This document shows positions 60,190-64,000 of a stretch of 64,000 bases of DNA, piece after piece. Within the stretch, counting starts at the first letter, position 1. Every line of letters begins with the position of its first letter. Both the position numbers and the translations under genes were made by a program. The notes below the pieces were generated by a model. The model saw only the letters and a program-made list of their open reading frames with translations, searched no databases and was not told the origin of the DNA. The stretch covers positions 12,699,181 through 12,763,180 of the forward strand of contig ML682059.1 of assembly GCA_007922195.1 (NCBI GenBank), written 5' to 3'. This DNA comes from Podocnemis expansa (Eukaryota > Chordata > Testudines > Podocnemididae).

Positions 60190-60542
60190 AAGTGTAGATT
60201 CTTCTTCAAGCGCTGCTTGGATGCATTCAGTAATAGGTGTCTCCGTGCCAGCGCACCAGATTGGTCAGAAAAACTTTTGTCCTAGCCTGTCAGGAGAGGG
60301 TAGGTGGCCACCGCCCCCCACGCCACCCAGTGGCTATATATATGGCTGCCTTCCGACTCCTCCCCAGTTTCATTTCTTCCGCCTTACACATCGGATCTGG
60401 AACGTCCGCTCCTTGCGAAAACAAGCAGCCTGTCCGCGATTGTATGAGCTTCACACCTGACTGGGAGCACCTTTTCATGGACATAGTTCCACCAAAGAGG
60501 ACTCCAGCGTTCAGGCCGGAACATCGGAGTCCACCTCTCACC
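60190..60542 (+). promoter_or_regulatory. Leader of the DIRS-type element, with TATA-like motif
   Basis: It begins near gattcttcttcaagcgctgc, the style of turtle DIRS 5' leaders, and carries gtggctatatatatggctg at about 60331-60349. The first likely gag ATG is 60543. Promoter function is inference. Confidence 0.4.
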
Positions 60543-62334
60543 ATGCCGGGGTTTAAACCCTGCACTGAGTGCAGCAAGGCCTTCCCCTGGGGCAACCCCC
60601 AGGGGAAGTGCCTCTGGTGCCTAGGCAAAGACCACCTGGTCACCGCCTGCTCCATATGCCTGTCCTTCAAACCTAGGACAGTCAAGGATAGGGAGCAACG
60701 GCGCCATGCCCTAGCCTCTGAACAGGCTCAGCACTCCTCTCCCAAGGCTTTGGGAGCCCATCTGGCGCCAAGAGCCGGCTCAGCACCAGGACCCACCTGG
60801 CACCATGATGACAGAGGCCGCAGGAGGACGAACTCAGTACCGACTTCGGTACCTTGGTGCCAACACAGTTCACTGGCCCCGGGCTCACCCAGGCACCACT
60901 CTAGGTCACCGCCAGCACCGCAAGCTCACCACAGCCCCATACCCACAGTACAGGGCCCGCCCAGGCACCGCTCTGAGTCACCTCCAGTACTGCAGGCTCG
61001 CTTCAGCCCCATACCGACGGTGCCGGGCTCGCCTCGGTACCAGCCACCCTCAGCAACACAGGGTCGAATTTCACCCTCTTCCCTGGTGCTACTTCACAAA
61101 GGCAGCCCTGTCCCTCCTGGTAGGGGCTCACCATGAGTCCGTTTGAGGTCGCTCCTGATCCCAACGACACCAGAGGCGGTGGAGGCCTCACAGTTACTCC
61201 TTTTGTTGCTCACACCTCCTTGCCAGTACCGGTTGAAGGGACAAGCCAGCCTTCATATCAAAGGCTTGGGTGCATCACGAATGGCACCACTCTCTATCCC
61301 CCACTCTGACCCCATGCACTCAAGCCCTGCCGCCCATTACTCCTTCAGACCCAGGTACAGTAGAGCCTTCCCCGCGGCAACATATAACTTTGCCATCACC
61401 AGCACCGCCTCAGGGATCACACAATGCTTCCCCTTGCTCAAGTCCAGAGGAAGGTCCGTCAAGGAGCTCCAAGCAGCCTCGGCACTGTGTTTCGGCACCA
61501 TCCCCATTCCACTTCCGCCCCCATGAATGGTCCCCACATAAAACGTTGTCACCATCAGTCCCACTGAGGGCACCCGGTACCACCCTCTCCCCAGTACCGG
61601 GCTCTCATACAGGTGATCTACTGGTGCACTTCAACCTCTTGCGCCATGCCGCAGCCCATTTGGGGATGGAAGTGCAATCCTCCAAGCCCCCCTCGGATAC
61701 TCTATTTGGGCCGGTGTTTTCCTCAGGGGAGCCAATTACGGTTCCCCTCCACCCCAGTGTTTGGGACCTCGCCTCCTCCCGGTGGCAGAACCCGGCTTCC
61801 ATTTCCCCAGTGTCAGAAACGGCCGGCCTCAAGTATAGAGTCCTGGGATCAGAGTTCCCCTGCCTCATCGACCACCCACTCCTACCCTGGGATGTGGTAC
61901 AAATGGTGTTAGGCCCGGGGGAACCCCCCAGCGACCCCCTCCCAGCATCGAGGGAGGCAAGGGAGTTAGAACTTCTAGGGCATAAGGTCTACTCCTCCTT
62001 GGCCTACCAACTACGGTTTGCAAACAACCAGGCCCCAACCAGAAGATACATGCTGGATGTGTGGAAATCCTTCACAAAGTTCAGACACCTGCTCCTACCA
62101 GAGGCCAAGGAAGCATATGATGCATTCTTAGAAGAGGGAAGAATAATCTCCCAGGACCTCCTTCTGTCAGCCCGGGACACGGTAGATACAGCAGCCTGCA
62201 CCATGGCCTCAGCTGTAACCATCCGTCAAGTGGCCTGGCTCAGGGAAGCCAGCGTGCCCCTTACTGTGCAACAGATGGCACTTGACCTGCCCTTCAGTGG
62301 CGACGCCTGTTCCCGCCTGAGACCCTGGCAGTAG
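60543..62334 (+). pseudogene. DIRS-type retrotransposon gag, frameshifted
   Basis: The gag of DIRS-type elements packages the RNA; the vertebrate LAP2-alpha C-terminal domain is related. From ATG 60543 the frame shows a zinc-knuckle-like array C7-x2-C10, C23-x2-C26, H31, C36-x2-C39, then a CLSFKPRTVKDRE block and a long Pro/Ser-rich linker. A TGA at 61134-61136 closes it. The C-terminal part continues in another frame (open 61270-62334). It includes SSRWQNPASISP, KYRVLGSEFPCLIDHP, ELLGHKVYSSLAYQLRFAN and VTIRQVAWLREA, which match the LAP2-alpha-like region. So one frameshift lies between about 61136 and 61560. I start at 60543 because the conserved domain begins there; the frame is open from 60237. 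Confidence 0.8.
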
Positions 62335-63400
62335 TGGGTACCACATGTGATCCAAGCAGAGAGGTAAAATACCTCGGCCTCCTCCCATCGGGGCCCCTCC
62401 CACGCCCCTTGGCCACATAAGGCCTACGGGCTCAAGAACCACCCCACCCGCGTTTTCCCTGAAGATGCTTGGGTAGGGACTTAGTCCCCCCCCCATCACC
62501 CTCTCAATTAGCATCTTAGGGCCCACTCAGAAGACCCTTCCTCCTTTCCTTTCTCTGCAGGGAAGGGGAGCCTATTCTAATTAATCTGTGACTGCCTCAC
62601 CGTGGGCTCTCAACAGACTGGATATTCCCATGGCTTCGGCCCACCGCTAGAGAAGGTAGGCAACATTTCCTTCCCTTCCTTCCTCTAACTAGAAAAGGGG
62701 GAATTTGTTAGGGCCGTTTCCCCCCACACACACACTTCTACAGCATGGACGGGGGGGAGTCAGGTCTTAACCTTGTTCCTCTGATTTTAGGAGGGCACCA
62801 ATCCTGTGACCCTGGCCCACCTCAATCACTAATGGCCCAACCGAGACTGCAGCTTCACTCCCACAGACAGTCCTTAATTCTTTGCTGCCCTGAGGGCTAT
62901 CATCGGAGGAAGGAAATGAGTAAAGAATATGAGAAGGGGAAGAAAAGCCCCCCCCCCATCCATCCCCAGGTATTGCTTCGGCCGGCAATCCCTCCCACTC
63001 CTAAGGCATTAGGGAGACCTTCACTAAGCCGAAGGGTGAATCACCTAGTAGCTCTAGTCAAAGCTACAGACACCTCTGGTTTGAGGAGATGCGTGTGCCC
63101 ACCGGATGACTGGGAAACCCCTTTGCCAGTCTGTCTCCTGCCCCACAATGGGTGGGATCTGCTTCTGCACCCTGAACTTGGGAGGGACCCTCTGGGCATC
63201 TTTCCCACCCCTACAAAACCAGTAGGTACGCACGTCTAGGTTGGTCCCAGTAGGTCCTTAGCAACCTCCCCAGGACTATAAATCCTATTTACTTATCCCA
63301 CCTGTTAGACGGGAGCACAACGCTTGGTATCATTTACCACTGCTGCTCTGGGCCCTGGTGGGGGATACTAAGGCAGAGTCGTGTTCATGAATCTCTACCT
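62335..63400. other. Sequence after the gag, unassigned
   Basis: GC-rich, with one 164-codon plus-strand open frame (62745-63239) that shows no RT, RNase H or recombinase motifs. A normal DIRS pol should follow the gag here and does not. Confidence 0.4.
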
Positions 63401-63589
63401 TGCTCCTCATTTTCTCCCCCCTTCCCTCCCTATGGAGAAATCAACCTGTAATGGACTAGAGCTTGTCCTGTTTCTCTGGGACTGATTTATATCTTTCCAG
63501 AATATCTTTGATTGGGAGTCCCTATTAGGCTCCACAATCCCAGGAAGGTGGAGGTACCCCTCCATCCCTTCCCAACCTGAGTCCGAAGT

Positions 63590-63860
63590 GTCCGTTATCA
63601 CAGTCGCTAGGAGCTTGGGTTCCCTGAACAGAGTGTTCCCCATCATGAAGCAGGGTTCCTTCCCTCTTCCCACTCCTGAAGTGGCAACTCTGTATACTCG
63701 ACCTAGATACAACTAGGTCAGTGGGATTCACGGGAGAAGAGGCAATACTACCCTCCCCCCCCACCCTTTCTGACAGAGTGGGGGGAAACCTGCCTTATGC
63801 CTCCCTCTTACCCTTTAGCCAATCCAGCAGCAATGGCTCGCTGACAGACTTGCTGTGCAC
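63590..63860 (-). pseudogene. RT/RNase H-like remnant of a DIRS-type element (reverse strand)
   Basis: On the minus strand MMGNTLFREPKLLATVITD, then TSDSGWEG, resembles the DIRS RNase H start (F..P.....TDAS..GWG). PMVHSKSVSEPLLLDWL, about 75 codons upstream in another frame, resembles the HARLRMRPLQ.WL segment. The spacing fits the family. Stops and frameshifts are present. It points opposite to the gag, so it is a different or rearranged copy. Confidence 0.5.
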
Positions 63861-64000
63861 CATGGGGCTCCATGCATAGCCGTCACCCAACTGGGCTATA
63901 TCCTAATTTGTCCTCTCGCCTGGGACGACCAGAGATCCATGGTCACCCAGGGCTAGCCCAGGGCACTGTCACCTAGGCACCTGGCAGGCAAGATTCGTCA

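Noticed and set aside
62745..63239. 164-codon frame after the DIRS gag
   Set aside because: No RT, RNase H, recombinase or methyltransferase motif was seen and composition is low in conserved pattern, so I do not call it a gene.
55855..64000. Remaining 3' exons of the dynein gene
   Set aside because: I searched by eye for the next conserved C-terminal blocks and found none; the intervals match repeats or nothing.

Overview
The window reads as a piece of a non-avian reptile nuclear genome, most probably a turtle. It carries CR1 LINE 3' ends with the usual ATTCTATGAT-type tail, a reptile SINE with the core GTGGCACTTAAAGACTAAC, several hAT-type MITE families, and DIRS-type tyrosine-recombinase retrotransposons. 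The clade call is inference from repeat content. A softshell turtle is a guess only.

The only host gene I can support is the 3' half of an axonemal dynein heavy chain of the DNAH5/DNAH8 (outer-arm) class on the + strand. Eleven exons lie between 12825 and 55854, all with GT-AG introns. Together they give 2386 nt of continuous open frame (795 codons plus 1 nt) with no stop. They run from the AAA5 region through the AAA5-AAA6 link, AAA6 and the AAA lid into the start of the C-terminal domain. The upstream exons lie before the window or in the 100-N gap at 11875-11974. The last exons, beyond the LKLAIEG segment, lie past 64000 or were not recognised. The protein mixes DNAH5-like and DNAH8-like residues, so I leave the paralogue open.

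Everything else is intergenic or intronic and dominated by mobile elements. 1-8385: a decayed DIRS reverse transcriptase/RNase H (about 3290-5590) split by a hAT MITE, plus CR1 and SINE fragments. 8386-11874: a nearly full-length R4/Dong-type LINE with a tRNA-like head, flanked by (TA)n and broken by two nonsense codons. 13.4-41 kb introns: repeats including three fold-back SINE insertions with target-site duplications (TSDs), a TTTCGAAA-rich element, several hAT elements with perfect or near-perfect 8-bp duplications (the largest 2.3 kb), and a pair of GC-rich repeats in inverted orientation. 42-55 kb: CR1 with a 200-codon open fragment, more SINEs and MITEs, and a second copy of an LTR-like repeat first seen at 13.5 kb. 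55.9-64 kb: CR1, an LTR-like segment, a frameshifted DIRS gag related to the LAP2-alpha C-terminal domain, and a minus-strand RNase H-like remnant.

Positions were read by eye. Exon boundaries rest on frame continuity and splice consensus. Repeat boundaries are good to the base where a TSD is quoted and approximate elsewhere.
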